Below, piece after piece: positions 22,040 to 32,488 of a DNA stretch of 64,000 nt (positions within the stretch are counted from its first letter, which is position 1; each line of letters begins with the position of its first letter). The stretch comes from Heligmosomoides polygyrus polygyrus (lineage: Eukaryota > Nematoda > Chromadorea > Rhabditida > Heligmosomidae). Below the pieces are notes generated by a model. The model saw only the letters and a list, made by a program, of their open reading frames with translations, was not told the DNA's origin and did no database searches. The DNA lies in contig OX377203.1 in the NCBI GenBank assembly GCA_947396885.1, forward strand, positions 2,418,001 to 2,482,000. Direction: 5' to 3'. A program made the position numbers and the translations under genes.

Positions 22040-23270
22040 TAGTACTTTTCAGGAGTACGTTGCCCTCGGCGCTAGTCGGGAATGTGGCCTGCATGGGAGA
22101 GGGGTGTGCGAATCAACCAGGCAATCACAGAACTGAAGGCACATTCCTCTCATGGGTGTTGCCTTCGATGCTGTCGAAATTCACTCTGATTGAATGACGT
22201 TTTTCCGACACCCCATGCAGGCCACATTGCCGACAAGTATTCAGGCTATTGACTAGATCTACTAGGACAGAAGCAGATAAGGTAGACAGTTAACGAACTC
22301 GAAGACGTCCTGAAAAAGGATAGGATCGAAGCATTCACGCCTCTATTGGTTCAGTATGAGTGCCAAAGTTGCCCAGTTCGCTTGAAATGTCGATGCGCCG
22401 GGGTGATGCATTCAGCGCTTTCTATCAAAGATCTGACTAATTACCCGTGTTCAAACCACGTCAATGGAAGGTAGAATGCATGGCGTATCTCGTGAAGGAA
22501 CCACCCTCTCGACCTAATCAGTCGCTGAACTCGGCCTGCTTCAGTTAAACGCAGAGGTAACCTCTGATTCAAGGAGTGGTGCTGAGGAATTCGTCAGCAT
22601 CCACGAACGTCTCCTCTCCTTGAAGGCAAGCCACTCAGACGAGGAACACCACCACGTACTCGCGACCCAGATCGGCCTCGGAACGGGTGATCATCTCCAG
22701 TCAAGAAGGGGCCTAGTCGATAGAACACTGGCTCGCAGGGGTAGCCGACTTGTGCGGCTGACCTGACGGAATCGAACATTCGATTTCCTGGATCGCCATC
22801 TCCCCAGATCCAACCTGGAGGATATTTGTCTCGATTCTGATGACTCTACTGTCCACCATACTCGCTTCTTCTGGCAGTATGTACTATTCATCACCGGTGA
22901 AGGATTCCAGGAAGATTCCATGAAGTCATTGGAGTACGTGAGTCAATTTCCAGTTTTCGTATGTATTTCTTTCGCTCCATCTTCGATTTTTCTGCCTACT
23001 TCTGAGGATTTCTCCGTCTCAGCCAACTTGAGCTGCACCTAGGTGAGTTTCTGGAGCTTCTTGTAAACTTTTGGAGCAGTAGCAAGTGCTTCTGTGGTAA
23101 CTACCTACTTTTGACCATTTAGTTCAATTTTCGGCGTTTTTAATCCCTCAGAAGGACTTCAGGAAGTCTCTATTCGTTGTGGACCTTCTAGTGGCTAGAA
23201 TTAAAATCGGCCACCTTAAGCGTTTCCCCTATACCTATATTTCACCCACTAATATCAAGCTTCTAGATGA
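22040..23270 (+). repeat. Tandem segmental duplication, copy A
   Basis: Shared landmarks with copy B, in the same order: aatgtggcctgcatgg, gttaacgaactc, gtgccaaagttgcccagttcg, ggcagtatgtactattca, tggagcagtagcaagtgctt, ccctcagaaggacttc, caccttaagcgtttc. A short palindrome of MITE family 2 type (about 22065-22235) forms the start. No intact gene was recognised. Confidence 0.7.
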
Positions 23271-23325
23271 GGTCCTTCTAGATGTCACTAGACGCAAAGT
23301 GACATCTAGAAGGACCTCATCTGTC
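23266..23325. repeat. Short perfect hairpin
   Basis: gatgaggtccttctagatgt is followed within a few bases by its exact inverse, acatctagaaggacctcatc. It lies at the border between copies A and B of the duplication. Confidence 0.8.
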
Positions 23326-23701
23326 CCTATAGAGTCCCAGCACAGTCCTTTTTAGGAGCACGTCGCTCGATGTCAAGCTTCGGTGCTAGTCGGGAATGTG
23401 GCCTGCATGGAGAAATGGACGCGGATAGACGCGTGCCAATCACAGAGCACCGATCGCACACACCTCCCCTGGATGTTGCCTGTTCGATGCCGTCGACATT
23501 CACTCTGATGCGTTGACGTGTTTTGGCCATCCCATGCAGGCCACATTGCCGACATGTATCCAGGCAGCGCCTGGAAACTGTATGCGTTGACTAGACCTAC
23601 TAGAGCAGACACAGAGCCAATAAGGTATGCAGTTAACGAACTCCAAAACATCTACTAAAATGATTGGTTAACACCTAGGGTTATCCGCTTATCCCTCATA
23701 A

Positions 23702-23993
23702 AGGGTAAAGGATAAACGACGGAGTTGGTCAATCCCTTGTGGATGCGCCACGCATTCGACTTTTGCTGGATGTCGTAGAGGTGCGTTGAATACCAATTTG
23801 GCCACACAATGGCTTGTGGTGGGCGGCCGATGAACAAGGCAGCGCTTTTTCCTTCACAGAGAAGTCTGGTACCAATTCACCGACCACGGAGGGATGGAAG
23901 GCTTGGTTGACCTCGGCGGGAAATCCAAATGAAGGGCAGGTACTGGGTGCACGCAACAGCCGGCACCTCCACCGACTGCGCTACACACGTTCC
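23702..23993 (-). mobile_element. tRNA-derived SINE inside duplication copy B
   Basis: Family 3' end (aagggtaaaggataaacgac), tail (gatgcgccacgcattcg), middle and tRNA-like head (inverse of ccgactgcgctacacacg). It is absent from the equivalent place in copy A. Confidence 0.85.
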
Positions 23994-24877
23994 TATCCCT
24001 CAACGAATCACTGAAGTGAAAACACCGGCGGCAGATATTCCTATATGGGTTCAAAACAAGTGCCAAAGTTGCCCAGTTCGTTTAGAAATGTCGAGGCTCT
24101 AGGCTGTTTGCGTTCAGCGTATTTTTTGAAAGGTCTGACCGAAAGGGACGTCAATGCAAGTTGGAATGCGTGGCGTATTCCATGAAAGGACCACTTTTGA
24201 CTTTGTCTTAGTGAGTGAGTCGTCTAACTCGGTCTGCTTCAGTTAAACACAGAGACAACCCATTATTCATTGAGTGGTGCTAAGAAGTTCTTCAGCACCT
24301 GCGATGTAGACGTGCTGAACGCCTACTATACTTGAAGGCAAACCGTCCTGACGAAGAACACTACCACGTACTCGCAACAGAGTTCCGCCTCAGAACGGGT
24401 GGTCACTTCCAGTCAAGAAGCGACCTAGTCGATAGTCCACTGGTTGACAGGGGGTCGCCGACCTGAGCGGTTGACCTGGCGGAATCGACCCTCCGATTTC
24501 GCTAGACCCCCACCGCCCGGGACCCTACCCGTACCCGGAGTATATTCGCCTCGATTCTGATGACCCTTCTCCCCAGTCTGCTCGCTTCTTCTGGCAGTAT
24601 GTACTATTCACCATCTGCGAAGGATTCCAGGGAGATTCCATGAAGTCGCTGGAGTACGTGAGTCCGTTTCTACTCTTCCGATGGAGTTGTAGCTTCGTCT
24701 TCGACATTCCTGTCTACTTTTGACGATGAGTTTAGCTCATCCAACTTAAGCTGAACCTCGCTGAGTTTCTGGAGCTTTTTGTAAACTTTTGGAGCAGTAG
24801 CAAGTGCTTCTGTGGCAACTACCATCTCTATATCCAGACCAACGCCAGCTTCGCCTTTGCCGGTAGGCAAACCGGCT

Positions 24878-25057
24878 GGTAGTTGTCGATAATGCGGCCT
24901 ACATGGCGAGGCGGAGACGCACCAGCCAATCACAACCAATCAGAGAACCAATTGAACATGCAGTCTCTATTTGGCACGTCTATCTAGTGTGGCCGGTCCG
25001 ACCGATATTCCCTGGTGCACCTCCCTAACTATGTAGGCCACATTAGCGACCAGTACC
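24878..25057. mobile_element. CCAAT-palindrome MITE, family 2
   Basis: The ends are ggtagttgtcgataatgcgg and cacattagcgaccagtacc. Two CCAATCA motifs and one AACCAATCAG lie in the left arm. Confidence 0.75.
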
Positions 25058-25099
25058 GCAAGCTTGTATACGAAGTTGGAAACGATGTGATTTGGCATC

Positions 25100-25325
25100 T
25101 GTTCGGAACGCGCCGTGCATTCTAACCTACCTTAAGATCCTAGAGGCAGTGTGAAGGTTATTTGGCTTCTGTAGGGAAAAACGCCAATCTGTTGGCTAAC
25201 TTCCGATGGCGGTCCTGCTACGAGTTTTTGCCCATGGGAGGTCAAGCCTGACTGCGGTTTCGAACGCAAAGCCGACCTATGCGCATGCATGCAGTCGACG
25301 ACTCTTGCCGACTGAGCCACATATG
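25100..25325 (-). mobile_element. Second type of tRNA-derived SINE with the same tail motif
   Basis: On the minus strand the head has an A box (tggctcagtcggcaag) and a B box (gcgttcgaaaccgc) of a different tRNA-like type from the main family. It still ends with a gaatgcacggcgcgttcc version of the shared tail. It is diverged, and no target duplication was found. Confidence 0.5.
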
Positions 25326-25389
25326 CACGTCCTTCATGGAATACACTTGCATCGCTGTCTTCCCCGAATCGCTTTCATGTTGACGGTCG

Positions 25390-25600
25390 ACCGTCGAGTT
25401 CCTAGAGCGGGCTCTAATAACGTCTCCATGCGTCCTTGTCGCGTGCCAGAGTAACCCAGTGCTCTATCGTCGCTGGAGGAGCGCCACACCGCTCGTTCAG
25501 GGCTTCGATCAAGAAGTCCGAGCTACGCGTTGACTGGGTTCTTGGTTTCTTCTGGCATCTCGTCGAATGTAGTCGATTACGATTCTCGTCTAACGAGCAC
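25390..25600 (-). pseudogene. RTE-like LINE 3' fragment, decayed
   Basis: The minus-strand DNA follows the order of the LINE tail at 21310-21717 (ggcacgcgacaaggacgc, aacgagcggtgtggcg, then aagtccg-type blocks), but the frames are broken. Confidence 0.55.
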
Positions 25601-25825
25601 GAGCGTGACGCGTTTCGTAACGGACCAACCTGGTTTAATTACCCAAGTTTGAGGTACTTTACAATCCAGATCAATTTACATTTTTCTGCGTTTTTAATCC
25701 CTCAGAAGGACTTCGGAAAGTCTCTGTTCCTTGTGGACTTTCCAGTGGCTAGGTTAAAGTCATCTAAAACTTCTTTGGATTTTTCAGAGTACGGCCACCT
25801 TAAGCGTTTCTCCTATACCCATATT

Positions 25826-26038
25826 TCACTCACTAATATCGAGCGTAGTAAACAGGGCATTACAGATGCCAGATAGACTCGTCGCTCCTTCCATTGCCAT
25901 AATTTTGACTGAAAGATTGCCGCAATTGTCTCGATGAATCGTCCAGCTGGCGTTGCTAGGTAGCCGTAATTCACTCATGGGTTCCTCTAAATAGCCACGA
26001 ATTTTGGCCAGCACTATAGCACGAGGAGATGTGGGCAT
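25826..26038 (-). other. Unassigned open frame, possibly coding
   Basis: About 70 open codons include AIVLAKIRGYLEEPMSELRL and NASWTIHRDNCGNLSVKIMA, with an acceptor-like gtgctatag upstream. The composition is protein-like, but there is no recognised family and no partner exon. It overlaps the end of duplication copy B. Confidence 0.2.
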
Positions 26039-26419
26039 CTAGTGAGCCGTTGCAGGCTCAATGAGCCTCTCTGTTTAAGTCTACTGGCTCATTTGAGACC
26101 TAATCGATAAAATCGATCGATATGGTCAATTGGTGGATAATGTTTAGCTGTTTTGTTCGAAGGTCATCATATTCAGGTTATCCAGCCTTTGCAGTTTTGT
26201 TTGGGAGTGTAACAATATTCAAAAGTCAGGCAATATTTTTATTATTATTATTACATTATTTAAAGTTTAATCTGAAGGCCTTAAAAATAAATTGAACTTT
26301 TTGCAAAAAGGCATTAACGCCTGTCAAATCAAACAGGACACGTTTTGTGGAGGTGGAATGAATTCCTTAAAAAATACTTGAAACTTGCATATCATACTCT
26401 TTAACAACGCGCTAAGCTA

Positions 26420-27060
26420 TGAGTCATACTATCGATCGTCACCGCCGCAGAAATTATAAAATAGGGGGAAATTCCGGGGGAAAATTACGACGAAAATACC
26501 CAGACGTCTTCTACCTGCCTGGAAACTTCATCCCTGGGGATAGTCGAGGTCGCACAACACGAATCTGAAGTTTGTGTTTGAAGTATCGATCGGCATAAAT
26601 CGATATTGATCAAATTACGGTGCGGGAAAATAGCGGAAAATACCCAGACGTCTTCCACCTGCCTGTAAACTTTAGCCCTGGGGTAATCGCGGTCGCTGAA
26701 CACGAATCTGAAGTTTGTTTGTGAAGTATCGATCACCATCAATTGATATTGATCAAACTATCGATTTTTTGTGGATGTCGTCTAGGCGGTCAAAACTTTA
26801 GCCTTGGAGGTAGTCGAGGTCGCTCAACACGAATCTGAAGTTCGTTCTTGAAGTAACGATCGCCACCAATCGATTTTGATCCAATTATCGATTTTTTGCA
26901 AATGTCGTTCAGACGGTCCGATGCTTTAGCCCTGGGAGTGATCGAGGTCACTGAACACGAATTTGGAGTTTATTCTTAATATTTCGATCGCTATCAATCG
27001 ATACTGATCAAATTACGTGGCGCGAAAATAGCGGAAAATATTCAGACGTCTTCTGCGTGC
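26420..27060 (+). repeat. Tandem repeats of a ~125-bp ATCGAT-rich unit
   Basis: Four to five diverged units each contain gtcgaggtcgctcaacacga, atctgaagtttg, aagtatcgatcgccatcaat and a cagacgtcttc block. AT-rich flanks (26110-26400) hold nothing recognisable. Confidence 0.65.
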
Positions 27061-27230
27061 CGGGGGATTCAGAAAACGTGCGGAATACGTCGCATGACGT
27101 GCCTGGGACTCAGAAGACGTGCCAAAGACGTCGTTTGGGGATTCAGGTAGACACAGTGAAGACGTCGTCCAATGTGCCTAGGGATTCAGAAGGTGTGCCG
27201 AAGACGTCGTCCGTCTCCGAGACGCCGACA
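27050..27230 (+). repeat. 39-bp minisatellite (about four units)
   Basis: Units of gggattcagaaaacgtgc plus a gaagacgtcgtcc-like half repeat about four times. They are homologous to the unit at 15858-15945. Confidence 0.7.
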
Positions 27231-27337
27231 GGCGTGACGGAGCACTTGTACATACATAACGTCTAAACGATCTTAAATTTTATGTCGTCCAAGCGAACGA
27301 ATGAATACATGAGTAACTTTATAGGTCGAATAAGTAC

Positions 27338-27445
27338 ATAACAATTTGCGAAGCCATGATTGGCTGACGCAACTGCACTAGGAGCCACGGCGTGTTTCCG
27401 CACCCCCGCTGTACGCTTCCGGCCTAAGCGGCCTGTACCATCACC
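27338..27445. mobile_element. Half copy of CCAAT-palindrome MITE family 1
   Basis: Only one arm remains: ATGATTGGC, gcaactgcactaggagccac, ggcgtgtttccgcaccccc. Confidence 0.5.
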
Positions 27446-27728
27446 TTCGTTGGTCAAAAATTATTTTGCTCTTCCTAAAAAGTGTCTAATTTAATCTTGA
27501 AAACCTCTTTTTGATTTCGAAGATTTTCATTTAGATTTTGAAAGCGGCAAGCTTGATTAGAAGGATGCTTATTGTGATTTGATCGTAGAAAAAATTGCAT
27601 AATTCGGCCTTATTTTTGGAACCACCTAACATCTCACAAGCGGTAAATAATTCCTTGAAGTGCTAATAGTTTACCGAACGAGGCGTTTATAGTGATTCGT
27701 ATGGTTTTGTGGTTTTTATGGTCACAAA

Positions 27729-28017
27729 TAAAGGATAAAGGACGGTGTTACTCAATCCCATTTGGGATGCGCCACGCATTCTACTTCTATCGGATGTCGT
27801 GGAGGCGATTTGAATGCGTATTTGGCCATACAATGACTTGCGGTGGCCAGCCGATGAATAAGTAAGCGCTTTATCCTTCCCAGACAAGTCTGGTACCAAT
27901 CGACCGACCCCGGAGGGATGGAAGGCTTGGTTGGCCTGGGCGGGAAATCCGAACCAGGAACCTGGGATCGGGTGCACGCGACCGTCGGCGCCTCCTCCAA
28001 CTGCGCTACACGCACCC
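27729..28017 (-). mobile_element. tRNA-derived SINE, near full length
   Basis: A full order of tail, middle and tRNA-like head is present (inverse of caactgcgctacacgcaccc). An open frame of about 122 codons on the minus strand (28384 down to about 28018) runs straight into the SINE head. It begins VNDQNDKVGIQS and is not recognised. Confidence 0.85.
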
Positions 28018-28538
28018 GGAAAAGTGAATAGGTTTGAGAAATGATTTTGTCAAGGTGTGAGCAGCTAAAAGATGACTGTACGATGCGTCCGTAGTCTGCT
28101 TCGTACACATAATGCTTGGATAACGAAGCCGTTTGCTGGCAAGAAGTGGATCTTCGCCGATACTCGTCCAAGCTGGTTTTCGTCGAGGCTGCTAAACGTT
28201 TTCCATACGAAAATTGGCACAGAAAGATGGATGACGGGCGCCTGAAGTGTGGAAGAAGTAGACGTCGGGTATCGCCTGTATCCTGAAGGAAAGGATTCAT
28301 CTGTGCCAACCAAGCTTCCAGTCCTTCCGAGGTCTTCTGTCCGATAGATTGAATGCCGACTTTGTCATTTTGATCATTTACCACCGTAAGTCACTGTGAG
28401 GACTGAAAAACGAAAACGAGATTTTCCGGAAAGTTCAGTGCATGGCTCCAAAAGGCTATTGAATAGGGTTGACATTGATCCTTTATGAAGATGGGTTGCA
28501 TATCCGTACCGTTATGGACTTCTATCTGAGCCATGGTT

Positions 28539-28793
28539 GGGCCGCGTGGTAGCGTAGTCCGAAGCGGCGCCGACTGTTGCTTGCACTCCGAGTCAGGGTT
28601 CTTGGTTCGAATCCCAGCAAGGCTAACTATGCCTTCAGTCCTTCGGGGTGGCGAGTTGGTACCAGACAATGTTTAGGAAGGAGAAAGCACTGACTTGTTT
28701 ATCAGCTGGCCACCTTAAGTCATTTTAAGGTCTAAAGACGTACTAAAATAATCTCCACGGCATCCCATAGAAATAGAATGCGCGGCGCATTCG
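28539..28793 (+). mobile_element. tRNA-derived SINE (plus strand)
   Basis: The head gtggtagcgtagtccgaag and a good B box (ttggttcgaatcccagc) precede a body (gagttggtaccagacaatg) and the tail gaatgcgcggcgcattcg. It is more diverged than the minus-strand copies. Confidence 0.75.
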
Positions 28794-28829
28794 TCGGCCG
28801 CCGATAGAAGTGGTGTTTTGGAAGACAAT

Positions 28830-29010
28830 CAGGATAAGAATAAGGATAAACTGAATCCTTCTTGGCATGCGCCACACATTCTACTTCTCCGGTATGTCGT
28901 GAAGGCGATTTGAATGCGTATTTGGCCGTAGAATGACTTGCTTGGCCAGAAGATGGAGGAGTCCGTCACCAATTCTGCGACATCGGAGGGTTGCAAGGCT
29001 TTATTGTGAT
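28830..29010 (-). mobile_element. SINE fragment (3' part)
   Basis: The tail (catgcgccacacattctact), middle (tgcgtatttggccgtagaat) and part of the body (tcggagggttgcaaggc) are present. The tRNA-like head is missing, replaced at about 29011 by a family 5 palindrome end. Confidence 0.7.
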
Positions 29011-29190
29011 TTATCCTAATGAGAGGGGAGGGTATTTCCCAGTCATTTGGACGACGACAGTAAAATTAAAATTGAGATGTTCCTTGGTGGCTGCACACTG
29101 TGCTGGCCTTCTAGAGAACCTCTCTATACAACGTCCTTCTAGGGATAGGCCACCCTCTTTGGTGGTCCTCCCCCATCCGAGTAGGATAGA
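29011..29190. mobile_element. MITE family 5
   Basis: The left end tgatttatcctaatgagagg pairs with the right end ccatccgagtaggatagatc. It is inserted at the truncated end of a SINE. Confidence 0.45.
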
Positions 29191-29211
29191 TCATTTTGTT
29201 GTTCTAGTCCC

Positions 29212-31117
29212 GGATTCATCAACGCGCATACCCACGGGTATGCTGGGTATGGAGGTGGAGTGGACTTACCCACGATGTGGACATATCCACGGTTCATGAT
29301 AAACCTTACCCGCCAAATCGTGGGTATATCAGTGGGTAGAGAAAACCCTCCGATCGTCTTGGGTACATCCGTATACCCGCGACGCCTTCATTGACAAAAT
29401 GGCGCTCCAGTGAGATCAGAGCGCGGATTCATCAAGCAATGGGTATAGGTAGAGACACCGTAAGGGAATCGTACTTACTTCCTGCAGTGGGTAGTGGGTA
29501 CGATTCGCATGGGTAAGTGGCCTATCGCGAGAAGAGCTGATCTCACTGAGCGCCATTTCAGTGGGGATTGGCGAAGGCGTCGCGGGTATACGGATGTACC
29601 CACGGTGATCGGAGGTTTTTCCCTACCCACTGATATACCCACCATTTGGCGGGTGAGATTTATCATGAATTGTGGGTATGTCATCCTCCATATCCCGCAC
29701 ACCCGTGGGTATCGTGGGTATCTCTACCCCGCATACCGGTGGGTTAGTGGTTGATGAATTTGAGGGCCGGATTCATCACCGACTAACCCACGGGTAAAGA
29801 TACCCACGATGAAGTCTGCGTCTCTGACCCTTGCCTTATCTCTACCCCTTATACCCCGCATACCCACGGATTTAATTGTTGATGAATCCCGCCCCTGGAG
29901 CCGGATTCATCAACAATTAAACCCGTGGGTATGCGGGGTATAAGGGACAGAGATAAGATACGAGCCAGGTAGAGATAAGGTTAGAGTCAGAGACGCAGGC
30001 CTCATCGTGGGTATCTCTACCCCTACACCCGCGGGTTAGTCGTTGATGAATTCGGCCCCTGATCTCACTGGAGCGCCATTTTGTCAATAGGGGGGGGGGG
30101 TGTACCCACGATTTGGCGGATAAGATTTATCATGAATCGTGTGTATGTCCGCCCCCTATATCCCGCATACCCGTGGGTTAGTGGTTGATGAATTCGGGGC
30201 CAGATTTATCACACACTAACCGACGGGTAGATGTACCCACGATGAAGCCTGCGACTCTGACCCTTGCCTTACCTCTACCCCTTATCCCCGCATACCCACG
30301 GGTTTAATTGTTGATGAATCCCGCCCCTGGAGCCGGATTCATCAATAATTAAACCCGTGGGTATGCAGGGTATAAGGGATAGAGATAAGATACGAGCCAG
30401 GTAGAGATAAGGTCAGAGTAAGAGACGCAGGCCTCATCGTGGGTATCTCTACCCCCTATACCCGCGGGTTAGTCGTTGATGAATTCGGCCCCTGATCTCA
30501 CTGGAGCGCCATTTTGCCAATGAGGGGTCGGCGAAGGCGTCGCGGGTATACGGATGTACCCACGGCGATTTTTTTCCCTACCCACTGATATACCCACGAT
30601 TCAGCCAGTAAGATTTACCATGAGTCGTGGGTATGTCCGCCCCCTATACCCCGCATACCCGTGGGTATGCGCATTGATGAATCCGGGCCCAACTGTTCTC
30701 GCGAGAGGCCTAGTTGTACCTTACACTTGATGCCCTTCATGAATACGAAGCGTACCCACTCCCACTAGCTACTGGTGCCGGATTCATCAACGACTAACCC
30801 GAGGGTATAGGGGGGGGGGTAGAGATACACACGATGAAGCCTGCGTCTCTGATTCTCTCCTTATCTCTGCGTGACTCTTATCTTATCTCTCACCTTATAC
30901 CGCGCATACCCACAGAGGCCGGATTCATCAACAATTAAACCCGTGGGTATGCGAGGTATAAGGGGTAGAGATAAGGCAACAGTTAGAGACACAGACTTCA
31001 TCGTGGGTATCTCTACCCCTATACCCATGGGTTGGTCGTTGATAAATCCGGCCCTTGCTGGCATTGGGCACGATTCCCTTACGGTATCTCTACCTATACC
31101 CATTGCTTGATGAATCC
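29212..31117. mobile_element. Cluster of MITE family 3 copies
   Basis: About 1.9 kb consists almost entirely of units bounded by ggattcatcaac and gttgatgaatcc (or degraded forms). Within units, cccgtgggtatgcggggtat, taaggggtagagataag and tcgtgggtatctctacccc recur in both orientations. At least seven units can be picked out, some nested, some sharing the longer cattgacaaaatggcgctcc block. Confidence 0.75.
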
Positions 31118-31211
31118 GTTGGGGATTCCCTAACCATGTACTTGGAATCGGGTGCCCAACACATTCGGCGCATTCTCCAACTGTGTTCCCGCTCGCTTAG
31201 AAAGGCCAAAT

Positions 31212-31505
31212 AAAGGATAAGGATAGAGGACGGCGTTACTCAATCCCTTTTGGGATGCGCCACGCATTCTACTTCTACGGGATATCGTGGAGGCGATCTG
31301 AATGCGTATTTGGCCATACAATGACTTGCGGTGGCCAGCCGATGAACAAGTCAGCGCTTTACCATTCCCAGACAAGTCTGTTACCAATTCACCGACCCTG
31401 GAGAGATGGAAGGTTTGGCTGGTCTGGGCGGGAGATCCGAACCAGGAACCTGGTATCGGGTGCAGGTGACAGTCGGCGCCTCCTCCGGCTGCGCTACACG
31501 CGCCC
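31212..31505 (-). mobile_element. tRNA-derived SINE, near full length
   Basis: A complete copy from ataaaggataaggatagagg (3' end) to gctgcgctacacgcgccc (5' head, minus strand). Confidence 0.85.
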
Positions 31506-31689
31506 TAGAAAGACCAAATACGCATTCAAATTACCTCCACGGAGCAGAACTCGTGGCGCATTCCAGTAAAGTCAAATGTTATCCACTAGGAAGATTTTTT
31601 CTGGTGACTTTTAGGATACGACTATGGATTAGAATGCGCGGCGCGTCCAAAATTGGTTACATCCTCGTTCCTCCACTGTATCCGGGTTA

Positions 31690-32150
31690 GCGGAGCAGTT
31701 CGTCCGGCCACTTTGAGCTAAACTGTTTGTCTAACTGGCGAGGGGCCCCATTACCTTCGCAGCGGCTTAATTGCGTCCACATCCGGGCGATTGCCTTTTG
31801 ACGCCGGCCGCTTCGGCGGTGCGTTTCCGCAGCAGCAGTAGCACCTTTGACGAGAGTTGTGTGGCCGGAATCGATGCTGGCCGGATTCGAAGCCGTCGAA
31901 AAACGTCGTTCGTGCAGTCGTCTCGGCGACGACGACGGCGGCGACGGCGACACCGATGGGCCTCGGGGGGCGATTCCAAAAACCGCCGCTTCCTGTGACG
32001 ACGAGCCGCTGCTGGCCAGTCCTTATATAGCAGTGGTGGCGGTGGCGGGTGATTGCTGACACATGACAGCGCCTGTCGGACGAGATTCGATCCCCTTCAG
32101 GGGTTGCGCTAAATGTGCTTCGCTCCGATGTGATCGACGGGGCATATGGC
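31690..32150. other. GC-rich trinucleotide-bearing island
   Basis: A CG-rich segment has a (CGA/CGG)n-like core (31921-31960) that gives poly-Arg on both strands. Overlapping frames exist on both strands and none has splice support. It could be a diverged exon or promoter. I cannot decide. Confidence 0.3.
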
Positions 32151-32240
32151 ACGGTAACGAGGGGTAGTCACATTATTCGGTCAGCTGGAGTCCTGTGGGA
32201 GCATCTGACAGGTCTAGAAAGGGAACCTGCCTTATCCAGG

Positions 32241-32377
32241 CGCCGGATTCATCAACAATTAAACCCGTGGGTATGAGGAGTATAAGTGGTAGAGATAAGA
32301 TAAGAGTCAGAGACGCAGGCTTCTTCGTGGGTATCTCTACCCCTATACCCGCGGGTTAGTCGTTGATGAATCCGGCC
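32241..32377. mobile_element. MITE family 3, short form
   Basis: The ends are gccggattcatcaacaatta and gtcgttgatgaatccggc, with gagataagataagagtca in the middle. About 137 bp. Confidence 0.8.
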
Positions 32378-32488
32378 TCAGATCTGAAAGCTTCACCCTA
32401 GTGTGGACAAGCTTACCTATCCACCTACAGTTAGAAGACCACTTTCGGTAAGTAAATAGTAATTTACTATACCTACAAATTCTAAATA

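Larger units (their letters stand above)
23375..25850 (+). repeat. Tandem segmental duplication, copy B (expanded by insertions)
   Basis: It repeats all landmarks of copy A but is longer because a SINE (23702-23993), a CCAAT-palindrome MITE (24878-25057), a second SINE type (about 25100-25325) and a LINE fragment (25390-25600) inserted into it. The insertions therefore postdate the duplication. Confidence 0.7.

Noticed and set aside
25230..25325. tRNA gene on the minus strand
   Set aside because: A and B boxes are present, but no clean cloverleaf can be drawn and it is joined to the SINE tail; called a SINE instead. The same applies to the heads at 28539 and 33846-34133.
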